A stretch of DNA of 64,000 bases from Luteolibacter luteus (GTDB taxonomy: Bacteria; Verrucomicrobiota; Verrucomicrobiia; Verrucomicrobiales; Akkermansiaceae), in assembly GCF_012913485.1 (NCBI RefSeq), contig NZ_CP051774.1:248001-312000 (forward strand). The letters are read 5' to 3'. Shown here piece after piece: positions 51,701-58,934 of the stretch. Position 1 is the first letter of the stretch. Each line of letters opens with the position of its first letter. The notes below the pieces were generated by a model that saw only the letters and a list, made by a program, of their open reading frames with translations, did no database searches and was not told the origin of the DNA. A program made the translations under genes and the position numbers.

Positions 51701-53201
51701 CGGCAGCGGCTTCGACTGGACCAGCATCACCGCCACCACCAAGGCGGACTTCGGCGGCAATGAAGGCACCTTCAACGTCTTCGACAACAAGGTCGGCGGC
51801 GGCGAAGCCAAGATGTGCTGCGATCCTCCTCCGATGGATATCACCGTGAATCTGCCCTACGCCGTACGGCTCACGCACTTCACCGTGACCTCCTCGAACG
51901 ACTCCCCGGCCCGCGATCCACGCGTGTGGTCCGTCCAGGGATCGAATGACGGCGTGACCTTCACGGACATCTACACCCACCTGGATACCAGCGCCGAGGT
52001 GTGGACCGCCCGCGATCAGGTCGCCCGTTTCAACCTCGCCTCCGCAGCCCCGGCTTACACATGGATCCGCTTCCATGTGGCCAGCACCGGCGGTAACCAG
52101 GTGGCGCTCGGAGAGATCGAATACTTCGGCATCGAACAGGATACCGATGGCGACGGGCTGCCGGACTTCTATGAGGTCAAGAACAGCAGCTTCCTCTCGC
52201 CGACCAATCCGAACGATGCGGCACTGGACCAGGATGGTGACGGACTCAGCAACCTGCTCGAATACCAGAACCACACCAATCCGCAGATCGGTGACAGCGA
52301 TCAGGACGGTCTCACCGACCTGGCCGAAGTGAATGGCGACACCGACCCGCTGCTTGCGGACACCGATGGCGACCAGATCATCGACGGTGCCGAGGTCCAT
52401 TGGGGCAGCGATCCGACAGCGGTGGACAGCCTGCCGAACTTCCCGGCAGTCGATTGGGGCACGGCCACCAATATCACGGGCAACCTCAGCGACTTCATCA
52501 CCACCGGCACCCTGGTCCACGCATGGACCGGCGGCGGCACGGAAGTGAATGTCCCCGGAGTGGCCACCTTCTCGCCGGGCCCCTCACTGGGTGGCCGGGA
52601 AACGGGAGTGGATCCCTTCGCCCGCGCCAATGCGGACTACGATGCGCTCCTTGATGCGGCCAGCACTGCCGGACAAGCACGCTTCCTCGAAGTCCGCGGG
52701 CTGATCCCCGGTCAGAGCTATCGCATCCAAGTCTGGGTCGCAGACACCCGCACGGGCAACGAAGGCCGCAGCTGGAATGTCGGCACCTACGACCTCGACG
52801 ACGAGAGCGTGACGCTGGAATCCGGCGAAGCGGGCAATGAAGCGGCCAAGCCTGGCCAATTCGTGACCGGCACCTTCGTCGCCAGCTACGAGACCCACTA
52901 CATCTACATCGAGGGTCTTACCACAGGGGGAGCCCAGTACAATGCGGTGACCGTCCACATGACTTCGGTGCCTCCGCAACCGGCGAAGGTTACCAGCATC
53001 ACCCGCGTGGGCAACAGCGTCCAGATCACGGTGACCAACCTTGATACCACGAAGAGCTACAAGCTGCGCCGTAGCTCGCCCACCCTCACTGGCTTCGCCG
53101 ATCTGCAAGGCCCCTTCACCCCGAGCGGAACCACGCAGGTCCTGACGGACAATGCGCCGCCCGCGGGCAAGGCCTTCTACATCATTCAAGACGTTCCGTA
53201 A
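48786..53201 (+). CDS. Giant exported mosaic protein with three discoidin-like/TSP3 repeats
   Basis: 1471 residues. Signal peptide to about residue 21 (ITAAHCAPV). An N-terminal beta domain (about 22-220) is followed by Asp-rich TSP3-like calcium motifs (DTDGDGIPDHVE, DNDGLLDGEE). Three repeats of about 303 residues then begin near 340, 640 and 940. Each has a discoidin/F5-8C-like beta domain with FNVFDNKVGGGE, a Cys-Cys pair (405-406, 709-710, 1011-1012) and IQGSNDGTNF, followed by TSP3 motifs. The region from about 1215 to 1400 resembles the N-terminal domain again, and a final beta module ends YIIQDVP. Likely a calcium-stabilised surface or secreted glycan-binding protein. Confidence 0.82.
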   Translation: MKNPRYPIWGALCSLITAAHCAPVTWTTGPTSIDAQNENSISLNGTLFHAGSWGPGGTTAPITLTLPSETITFENLTAGATLGTLNAIATGGEFTNNDLWIPTTTPDANFLSVMRGMNPDGPNPKVVTVGRLVVGKQYQVQLFTSDDRACCSGRTQEWSDNSTDGLGSETSTFTMGSSSYVIGTFTANATTQNFYVRGVAQGQTGVTAYILRDLSPDTDGDGIPDHVEIPSPILNENDPADAEADPDNDEVTNLVEYQKGLDMNDNDTDNDGLLDGEEVNIYFTNPKVVDTDGDSIGDAEEFDLNGNPLLTDTDADFFPDGYEKLAGTQLDNSSSTPGSLHITNAGALLGSDLTDPENDINDSTPAGANFNWVSATASSKASFGADESAFNVFDNKVGGGEMKWCCDGANPSQNVTVQFAQYTRLSHFTITSQNDGADFDPRVWEIQGSNDGTNFATIARIDYPNVSIWTGRNQTLRVDLPTPSLPYKYFRYIFFRTGGGQHALNELEYFGTQSNTDGDTDGLPLLYEQVYSSFLNDANAADAAADQDGDTLSNLTEFNMGTKPDVKDSDGDGLDDNLEGPVGANPLVADTDGDGLPDGQEVTLGTSPTNGDSDGDHFRDAYEVTAGSDPTDFDSTPGDVVITARGNGAGALIGGDITDPDNNGNDSTDLGSGFDWASITATSKASFSPSEGAFNIFDNKLGGGEAKWCCDPAPQSVTIQMPASVALTHFTIASSNDAPERDPRVFAIQGSNDGVTFTNIFSLNDPGASLWTSRDQVVEFTLPAPAANYTYLRYSVTATAGTMHALGEIEFFGNQGTVSDTDGDGMPNFWEVQYGLNPNSNADKTTDLDNDGLNNFDEYTVGTIPNDNDTDDDQLLDGAEAPAGGNPLDPDTDDDTLPDGPEVNTYGSRPDLRDTDSDNFGDAYEVARGTNPANASSTPFGATLQFLGTGTGALLGRDVTDRDNDGSDATPAGSGFDWTSITATTKADFGGNEGTFNVFDNKVGGGEAKMCCDPPPMDITVNLPYAVRLTHFTVTSSNDSPARDPRVWSVQGSNDGVTFTDIYTHLDTSAEVWTARDQVARFNLASAAPAYTWIRFHVASTGGNQVALGEIEYFGIEQDTDGDGLPDFYEVKNSSFLSPTNPNDAALDQDGDGLSNLLEYQNHTNPQIGDSDQDGLTDLAEVNGDTDPLLADTDGDQIIDGAEVHWGSDPTAVDSLPNFPAVDWGTATNITGNLSDFITTGTLVHAWTGGGTEVNVPGVATFSPGPSLGGRETGVDPFARANADYDALLDAASTAGQARFLEVRGLIPGQSYRIQVWVADTRTGNEGRSWNVGTYDLDDESVTLESGEAGNEAAKPGQFVTGTFVASYETHYIYIEGLTTGGAQYNAVTVHMTSVPPQPAKVTSITRVGNSVQITVTNLDTTKSYKLRRSSPTLTGFADLQGPFTPSGTTQVLTDNAPPAGKAFYIIQDVP

Positions 53202-53230
53202 GTCCAGGTCCGGAACGCGCTTGTGCCATG

Positions 53231-53268
53231 CAGGTCCCCGGAGACCCGTTGCTCCGGGGGCCTGTTTT
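53231..53268 (+). terminator. Intrinsic terminator after the giant protein gene
   Basis: A 13-bp stem (CAGGTCCCCGGAG with CTCCGGGGGCCTG, one G-T pair) with an 8-nt loop is followed by TTTT, 29 bp past the stop codon. Confidence 0.8.
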
Positions 53269-53428
53269 GGCTGCGGCCAATGACAAATTCCAACCCTTCA
53301 TTTCAAACGAATGCCTCTGCTTCACGAATGACTTCAGGTGACGGGGCGGATCGGACTTGATCCGCCTCAAGCCACCCCGGGAACCTCATTCGGAAAAGCC
53401 TTTCGATTGCTTCAAACCATGGATCGGG

Positions 53429-53531
53429 ATTTCACGGATTAGACGGATTTACGGATGGGTTTTTGGGTTAGGATGGGACAGAACATCCTTCAGTTGGTTC
53501 AAGATCCGTAAATCCGACTGATCCGTGAAAT
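53429..53531. repeat. Long imperfect inverted repeat (MITE/REP-like)
   Basis: Two 28-bp arms (53429-53456 and 53504-53531), complementary except at two positions, flank a 47-bp spacer that itself contains an AGGATG/CATCCT stem. The arms are built from the word ATCCGT/ACGGAT repeated, a pattern seen as dispersed intergenic repeats in several bacterial phyla. No protein is encoded inside. It lies between the terminator and the GMC gene. Confidence 0.8.
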
Positions 53532-53716
53532 TTGTCGTTTCAGCCCGAAGCGTTGAAAAAATCCAGGCCTCGGCATCGATTTCACCTTTTAGCAACCACG
53601 CTCAATCCGGACGGGCAGCACACCCGCCTGACTGCCGTTATAATCTGCACCGCTAAGCTACCGGTCCCCTTCAGACGTTAGATTCGAAACAGCTTTCCCA
53701 CGTCCTCCTCTTTCTC
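53532..53716. other. Leader of the GMC dehydrogenase gene
   Basis: No gene is seen in this stretch. It would carry the promoter of the GMC operon; no convincing -35/-10 pair was identified. Confidence 0.35.
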
Positions 53717-55477
53717 ATGCCTATTATCACGCCTCGAAAGACCCTCCCTTCCTATGACGTCCTGATCGTCGGCTCCGGTGCCGCTGGCGGGATGTCCGCC
53801 TACACCCTCTGCAAGCAAGGATTGAAGGTCCTGATGCTGGAGGCCGGACGAAACTACGATCCGGAGAAAGAAACGCCGATGTTCCAGCGGAACGACCAGG
53901 CTCCGCTGCGCGGCATCGCCACGCCGGAGAAGCCCTTCGGCTTCTTCGATGCCACGGTGGGCGGCGGCTGGACCGTGCCGGATGAACCCTACCGGGTACG
54001 GCGCGAGGGCGAAGAAGGATGGCACGATGCGCGTGATTGGAATGCGAAGTCCACCAAACAGAGCTTCACCTGGTGGCGGCCTCGCATGCTCGGCGGCCGC
54101 ACCAATCACTGGGGCCGCATTTCGCTGCGCATGGGCCCCTACGACTTCAAGCCGAAGTCCCGCGATGGCCTCGGCCTCGATTGGCCGATGGAATACAAGG
54201 ACCTCGAGCCATGGTATGACAAGACGGAGGCTCTCGTCGGTGTCTTCGGTTCGAATGAGGGCCTCGAGAACACCCCCGACTCCCTCAATGGCTCCCTGCA
54301 ACCGGCACCAAAGCCACGCGGCTTCGAGCTACTGATCCAGAAGCATTGCAAGAACCTGAAGATCCCCGTGGTGCCCGCACACATGGCGATCCTTACCAAG
54401 CCGCTCAATGGGCGCGCGGCGTGCTTCTACGCGACGGATTGCGGCCGCGGCTGCTCGATCCGTGCGAATTTCCAGAGCACCACCGTGCTCCTGCCCCCGG
54501 CGATCGAAACCGGAAATCTCGACATCATCACCGAAGCGATGGTGCGCGAGGTGATTGTGAACGATGAGGGCAAGGCCACCGGCGTGCTCTACATCGACAA
54601 GCAGACCGGCAAGGAAGAGCGAGCTACCGCAAAGGTCGTCGTTCTCGCCGCCAGCGGCTGCGAAAGCGCGCGCATCCTGCTCAATTCGAAGTCGTCGAAA
54701 TTCCCGAACGGCCTCGCGAATGGCTCCGGCAAGGTCGGCCGCTATCTCATGGATACTGTCGGCAGCGACGTCGTCGGCCAGATCCCCGCGTTGGAAAACA
54801 CGCCGGTTCACAATGAGGACGGCATCTCCGGCATGCACGTCTATACCCCATGGTGGCTCTACAAGGAACAGCTCGCCGGGAAGCTCGACTTCGCCCGCGG
54901 CTACCACATCGAGCTGGGCGGCGGACGCCGCGCACCCGGCATGGGCACCTACCTGCCGGATGGCAATAGCTTCGGCAAGAAGCTGAAGGAGGACGCCCGC
55001 CGTTACTTCGGCTCCATCGTCGGCTTCGCCGGCCGCGGCGAGATGATCCCGAATGAGGACAGCTACTGCGAGATCGACCCGGAGCGGAAGGACAAGTGGG
55101 GCATCCCCGTGCTACGCTTCCACTGGAAGTGGAGCGATCACGAGAAAAAGCAGGCCGTCCACATGCAGAAGACCTTCGCCGGTATCATCGAAAACATGGG
55201 CGGCAAGGTGCTCGGCAAAATCGAGACCGATCCTGAAAAGGCGATCATGGGTGGCGGCACCATCATTCATGAAGTGGGCACCACCTGTATGGGCAGTGAT
55301 CCGGAGAAGTCCGTGCTGAACCAATACTGCCAGGCATGGGAAGTGCCGAATCTCTTCGTGACCGACGGCGGACCCTTCGCCAGCAATGCGGACAAGAACC
55401 CGACCCTCAGCATCATGGCCATCGCCATGCGGAGCTGCTCCTGGCTTGCCGAGGAAATGCGCAAGGGCAACATCTGA
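53717..55477 (+). CDS. GMC-family FAD dehydrogenase, catalytic subunit
   Basis: 586-residue flavoprotein. FAD-binding Rossmann motif VLIVGSGAAGGMSAYTL (about residues 14-30) ends in the Glu of LMLEAG. GRTNHWGR (about 130) and RANFQS are further FAD contacts, and the C-terminus has GTTCMGSDP and the final NPTLSIMAIAMRS typical of gluconate-dehydrogenase-like GMC proteins. No signal peptide is present; the next gene encodes a small Tat-exported subunit, so this subunit is probably carried across with it. It would oxidise a sugar or alcohol and pass electrons to a cytochrome; none is encoded nearby. Confidence 0.9.
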   Translation: MPIITPRKTLPSYDVLIVGSGAAGGMSAYTLCKQGLKVLMLEAGRNYDPEKETPMFQRNDQAPLRGIATPEKPFGFFDATVGGGWTVPDEPYRVRREGEEGWHDARDWNAKSTKQSFTWWRPRMLGGRTNHWGRISLRMGPYDFKPKSRDGLGLDWPMEYKDLEPWYDKTEALVGVFGSNEGLENTPDSLNGSLQPAPKPRGFELLIQKHCKNLKIPVVPAHMAILTKPLNGRAACFYATDCGRGCSIRANFQSTTVLLPPAIETGNLDIITEAMVREVIVNDEGKATGVLYIDKQTGKEERATAKVVVLAASGCESARILLNSKSSKFPNGLANGSGKVGRYLMDTVGSDVVGQIPALENTPVHNEDGISGMHVYTPWWLYKEQLAGKLDFARGYHIELGGGRRAPGMGTYLPDGNSFGKKLKEDARRYFGSIVGFAGRGEMIPNEDSYCEIDPERKDKWGIPVLRFHWKWSDHEKKQAVHMQKTFAGIIENMGGKVLGKIETDPEKAIMGGGTIIHEVGTTCMGSDPEKSVLNQYCQAWEVPNLFVTDGGPFASNADKNPTLSIMAIAMRSCSWLAEEMRKGNI

Positions 55478-55497
55478 GAACCACCACGCACCTAGAC

Positions 55498-56127
55498 ATG
55501 GAAACTCCATCCTTTTTCAATGCCAGCTTCACCCGCCGCGTGGCGCTGAAGCGCGTGGCCGCTCTTTCCGCTGCTCTTGCCACCGTGAACATGCCCGCCT
55601 TCGGCCAAGCCGCCGGCGCAGGCAAGGGCATCGGCCATGATCCGAATCTGCTCGCCAAGGACATCCCGTGGAAACTCCAGCTCGTGGAACGGGAAATGAT
55701 GATCGTGACCCTGCTCTGCGATGTGATCATTCCCGCCGATGAGCACGGCCCCGCCGCCAGCAAGGTCGGCGTGCCGGAATTCATCAACGAATGGGTGAGC
55801 GCCCCCTACGATGCCCAGATCGCCGACCTCGAGGTCGTCCGCAAGGGGCTCGAGTGGTTTGACGCGGAAGCAAACCGCCGCTTCGGCCGGGATTTCCCGA
55901 ATGCCTCGCCCGAGCAGCACCTGGAAATTGTCACGGACCTCGTCAAGGAAGGCACCCCGGCTCGCGAACAAGGCTTCGGCTACTTCGAGAAGATCCGCTT
56001 CCTCACCATCGGCGGCTATTTCTCCACTCCCGAAGGCTGGAAGGCCATCGGCTACGTCGGAAACGTTCCGATGGCCGAATTCCCCGGCCCGCCTCCCGAG
56101 GTGCTGAAGCATCTGGGGCTAGCATAA
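55498..56127 (+). CDS. Gluconate 2-dehydrogenase subunit 3-like protein, Tat-exported
   Basis: 209-residue partner of the GMC dehydrogenase, 20 bp downstream. The N-terminus FTRRVALKRVAALSAALATV is a twin-arginine signal ending near AFGQA. The mature part contains the family pattern LLCDVIIPADEHGPAASKVG (in part) and a helical C-terminus. The start at 55498 is chosen to place the RR motif correctly; the frame is open upstream through the GMC gene. Probably escorts the folded flavoprotein through the Tat system. Confidence 0.88.
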   Translation: METPSFFNASFTRRVALKRVAALSAALATVNMPAFGQAAGAGKGIGHDPNLLAKDIPWKLQLVEREMMIVTLLCDVIIPADEHGPAASKVGVPEFINEWVSAPYDAQIADLEVVRKGLEWFDAEANRRFGRDFPNASPEQHLEIVTDLVKEGTPAREQGFGYFEKIRFLTIGGYFSTPEGWKAIGYVGNVPMAEFPGPPPEVLKHLGLA

Positions 56128-56140
56128 GCTTCATCGACCA

Positions 56141-56166
56141 GGGCGGACCGGAAGGTCCGCCCTTTT
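56141..56166 (+). terminator. Intrinsic terminator of the GMC operon
   Basis: A perfect 9-bp stem GGGCGGACC/GGTCCGCCC with GGAA loop is followed by TTTT, 13 bp after the stop codon. Confidence 0.85.
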
Positions 56167-56251
56167 CGTTTCCCCTTCCAAATCCGGGACAATTGCGAAC
56201 TCGCCAAGAGTCCCCTCGCCCGCTATGGGTCGGGATTGTTCAAAGATCGCC

Positions 56252-56542
56252 ATGAACGCCCGAACCGAAAATGCCTGCCTCAAGGGGTCCGAGTTTTCGA
56301 ACGTGAATCTCAGCGAGGCCCGTTTCGAGAACGTCAATCTCGCGAACTCGCGTTTTGAGGATGTCAGCCTCGCCGGCGTGAACTTCGAGGACATCTCCTT
56401 CTCGGGAGCACGGATTCACAATGCGAACTGCTGCGGCCTCTCGATCACGGAAGCTTGCTACGAGCACATGACCATCGAGGGAATCGAGGTCACCGAGCTG
56501 CTCAGGGTCTACCGGGAGAGCCAGGCAAGCGCCTTGGACTGA
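56252..56542 (+). CDS. Small pentapeptide-repeat-like protein
   Basis: 96-residue protein (start 56252; an in-frame ATG at 56225 would add 9 residues). About ten successive A/F-x-x-x-x units are visible, for example SEFSNVNLSEARFENVNLAN then SRFEDVSLAGVNFEDISFSG, forming a short right-handed quadrilateral beta-helix. The end (IEGIEVTELLRVYRESQ) is a helical cap. Role unknown; no partner gene is adjacent on the same strand closer than 115 bp. Confidence 0.75.
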   Translation: MNARTENACLKGSEFSNVNLSEARFENVNLANSRFEDVSLAGVNFEDISFSGARIHNANCCGLSITEACYEHMTIEGIEVTELLRVYRESQASALD

Positions 56543-56657
56543 GCGGCTTTACTTTGAGATCCCGATCGAGCAAAGGATTGATGTCCGGACAGCGGAGGTG
56601 ATAGTGGGCCATCGCAAACTCCCCGCATCAGGGCGGCCCGCCGCTGTTCCTTCTTCT

Positions 56658-57830
56658 ATGACCACCGCAGCACTCCCCTCATGGCGGGATCTCGCCGCAC
56701 AGCGCGTGCCGCCGGTGGATGGTGAGGACCTTGCTTGGAAAAGACGCTGGCTGGGCCATCCGGCTTACTGGCGTTGGCAGGCGGGCGGATGGTGCTTCCT
56801 GTGGCTCTCCCAGGCCTCGATGACCCTCGTCCTGCCGCGCGGCGAGGATGCCCACACGGGCTTGCTCATGATGGGTGCGATGTGCGCTTCCGGCGTGCTC
56901 TGGACCCACGTGCTACGCGGCGTGATTCTGGGGCTGCGCGGAGGCCAGCCGACTTGGGCGGGCTTGTTGCTACGGCTGCTCCCATGGATGCTGCTGCTCG
57001 CCGTCGTCTGGGGTGCCTCTCTGACCGGGCTGGGAATGCTGCTGGCGGGGGAAGACTTCGTGCTCACAGGCCCACGAGGCGCGCACCAATCGCTCACCCC
57101 GGAGCGAGCCTTGGCCGTCGCGATCTTCAGCATCGCGAATGCCGCCATGCTGATCCAGATCATCTGGATCGCGGGCTATTTCATGCACCATCTCTTTAGC
57201 GCCTACCAGCACTCGCAGTTGGAGCGCCTGCGAATCGAGGCCAGCAGCCGCGAGGCGGAGGTGCGGAACCTGCGCCGGCAAATGGACCCGCATTTCCTCT
57301 TCAATAGCCTCAATACCGTGCGTGCCCTGATTCCTCGGGAGAATGCGGAGGCGCGCGATGCCGTCACCCATCTCTCCGACCTGCTGCGCGGGTCGCTGCG
57401 CCAGAGCGATAAGAACCTCATCCCGCTGCGCGAGGAACTCGCCGCCATCGATAGCCATCTCGCGATCGAGCAGTTACGCTTCGGTTCGCGGCTGCTGTTT
57501 CACCGCCACGTGGGTCGCGGGCTCGATCACTGGCTGGTGCCGCCTTTCCTTATCCAGACCTTGGTGGAGAATGCCATCAAGCATGGCGTGGCGAAGAGCG
57601 AGCAAGGTGGCACGATCGTCCTGCATCTCCGCGCCTGTCGTGGTACGCTTTGCTGCATGGTGTGGAATCCCGGCACCCTCGAAGAAAGGAGCGAGGGAGG
57701 GCTTGGCCTGAAAAACATCCGCACCCGCTTGCAGCTGCTCTATCAGGGGAACGCCAGCTTCCGCCTCCAGCAGCGCCGTCCGGGCCGCGTGCGCGCTGCG
57801 GTATGCTTGCCGCAGGCCGCGGTGCTGTGA
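56658..57830 (+). CDS. LytS-type sensor histidine kinase
   Basis: 390-residue membrane kinase. Four hydrophobic helices (between about 35 and 195, including LLLRLLPWMLLLAVVWGASL and ALAVAIFSIANAAMLIQII) have little extracytoplasmic sequence. The His_kinase region follows with LRRQMDPHFLFNSLNTVRAL (phospho-acceptor His about 216), and an HATPase domain with LVENAIKHGV and GLGLKNIRTRL. ATG at 56658 is chosen; the frame is open further upstream. The response regulator follows 24 bp downstream, so the two form one system. Confidence 0.92.
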   Translation: MTTAALPSWRDLAAQRVPPVDGEDLAWKRRWLGHPAYWRWQAGGWCFLWLSQASMTLVLPRGEDAHTGLLMMGAMCASGVLWTHVLRGVILGLRGGQPTWAGLLLRLLPWMLLLAVVWGASLTGLGMLLAGEDFVLTGPRGAHQSLTPERALAVAIFSIANAAMLIQIIWIAGYFMHHLFSAYQHSQLERLRIEASSREAEVRNLRRQMDPHFLFNSLNTVRALIPRENAEARDAVTHLSDLLRGSLRQSDKNLIPLREELAAIDSHLAIEQLRFGSRLLFHRHVGRGLDHWLVPPFLIQTLVENAIKHGVAKSEQGGTIVLHLRACRGTLCCMVWNPGTLEERSEGGLGLKNIRTRLQLLYQGNASFRLQQRRPGRVRAAVCLPQAAVL

Positions 57831-57854
57831 GATGAAACCCATCCCTCCTTTCCC

Positions 57855-58586
57855 ATGAAAGCCTTGATCATCGATGACGAAGCGCTCGCCCGCCGCGAGT
57901 TGCGAACCTTGCTGCGGGCGCATCCGGAGATCGAGATCGTGGGCGAGGCGGGCAACGTGACGGAGGCACTGCAACTGCTGGAAGCCGAGCCCGCCGACCT
58001 GATCTTTCTCGATATCCAAATGCCGGGCCGCAGCGGCTTCGATCTCATCGGCCTGCTACCCTCGCCCCAGCCTCAGGTCATCTTTGTCACTGCCTACGAT
58101 GAGTTCGCGCTCCGCGCCTTCGAGGTGAATGCGCTCGATTATCTGATGAAGCCGGTGCACCCGGAACGCCTCGCCGCCGCCCTGCGCAAGCTGCAAGCGG
58201 GCACCGCTTCCGATGAGGCCTTGCCCGCGGCTGCCGCTGCGGAGATCCCGCTGAACCCCGAAGATCGTGTCTTCCTGCGCGAGGGCGAACGCTGCTGGTT
58301 CGTGCCCGTGAAGGAAATCCGCCTGCTGGAGTCCGCAGGAAATCACACGATGCTCCATTTCGGCACGGACAAGGCGATGATCTATCGCACGCTGAACTCA
58401 ATGGAAGCGCGGCTGCCCTCGAGCCTGTTTTTCCGCGCGAATCGCTCCCAGATGCTCAATCTTCACCAGATCGCGGGTGTGGAGCCCTGGTTCAGCGGCT
58501 GCCTGAAGGTGCGCCTGCAAAGCGGTGAGGAAATCGAGCTTTCACGCCGCCAGTCCCAGCTTTTCCGGGACCGCACCGGCCTCTGA
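57855..58586 (+). CDS. LytT-type response regulator (REC-LytTR)
   Basis: 243-residue regulator. The receiver domain (residues 1-120) holds the acidic pocket DDE (7-9), phospho-acceptor Asp in FLDIQMPG (about 54), the conserved Thr in FVTAYDE and Lys in LMKPV. The LytTR DNA-binding domain (about 140-240) contains IRLLESAGNHTMLHF, RANRSQMLNLHQI and the terminal LSRRQSQLFRD. It should be phosphorylated by the adjacent LytS-type kinase and bind short direct repeats; candidate sites lie just downstream. Confidence 0.94.
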   Translation: MKALIIDDEALARRELRTLLRAHPEIEIVGEAGNVTEALQLLEAEPADLIFLDIQMPGRSGFDLIGLLPSPQPQVIFVTAYDEFALRAFEVNALDYLMKPVHPERLAAALRKLQAGTASDEALPAAAAAEIPLNPEDRVFLREGERCWFVPVKEIRLLESAGNHTMLHFGTDKAMIYRTLNSMEARLPSSLFFRANRSQMLNLHQIAGVEPWFSGCLKVRLQSGEEIELSRRQSQLFRDRTGL

Positions 58587-58591
58587 GGCGA

Positions 58592-58602
58592 ACCGTTCAT
58601 CC
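58592..58602 (+). promoter_or_regulatory. Candidate LytTR-binding half-site
   Basis: ACCGTTCATCC; its first nine bases fit the published LytTR consensus (T/A)(A/C)(C/A)GTTN(A/G)(T/G) exactly. It lies 5 bp after the response regulator stop and is a single copy here. Confidence 0.4.
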
Positions 58603-58820
58603 TGCGAAACTTCCGCTTATCCGGCGGACCTAGGCGATGCCATTTCCCTGCGGGATACATGGCGTCATGCGCTCGCCTCTGCCTTATCAGGAGAATCGGC
58701 AGACCGGTCGTTAGGATTTGGAGATCCGTCTGTCCCGTGGCGCCGTGCGTCACGGGGGAGGAGCGGGCGGATCTCCACTTCCGCCCGCGGTCTTCCCGGC
58801 CGCGGAGGGCTCCGCTGCCG
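58603..58820. other. Intergenic region upstream of the efflux genes
   Basis: No gene is seen between the single half-site and the paired site. GC-rich short palindromes occur but no clear terminator with a T run. Confidence 0.35.
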
Positions 58821-58851
58821 ACCGTTCATCCGGTCAAGGGACCGCTCGTCC
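58821..58851 (+). promoter_or_regulatory. Candidate paired LytTR-binding site upstream of macA-like gene
   Basis: ACCGTTCATCC at 58821 and ACCGCTCGTCC at 58841 are direct repeats 20 bp start to start, about two helical turns. The first nonamer fits the LytTR consensus exactly and the second has one mismatch. Their position 84-114 bp before the start codon suits transcription activation of the efflux operon. Confidence 0.55.
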
Positions 58852-58934
58852 TGCCAGCGTGGCGGGATCGGAAAACCGGGAGAAGCTGGGGGCATGAGAC
58901 GGCCTTCCCAATCCAGGCCCCATCCCCAGATGGC

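Noticed and set aside
49605-52520. 971-codon open frame on the minus strand
   Set aside because: It is a shadow of the triple-repeat exported protein; its apparent repeats mirror those of the sense strand.
53717-56127. GMC/subunit 3 pair as part of a larger biosynthetic or electron-transfer cluster
   Set aside because: The flanking genes are unrelated, the operon is bounded by its own terminator, and no cytochrome c subunit is present.
56252-56542. Pentapeptide protein as a Qnr-type gyrase protector
   Set aside because: Only about ten units and no dimer-forming C-terminus of Qnr/MfpA length; the resistance role is not supported.
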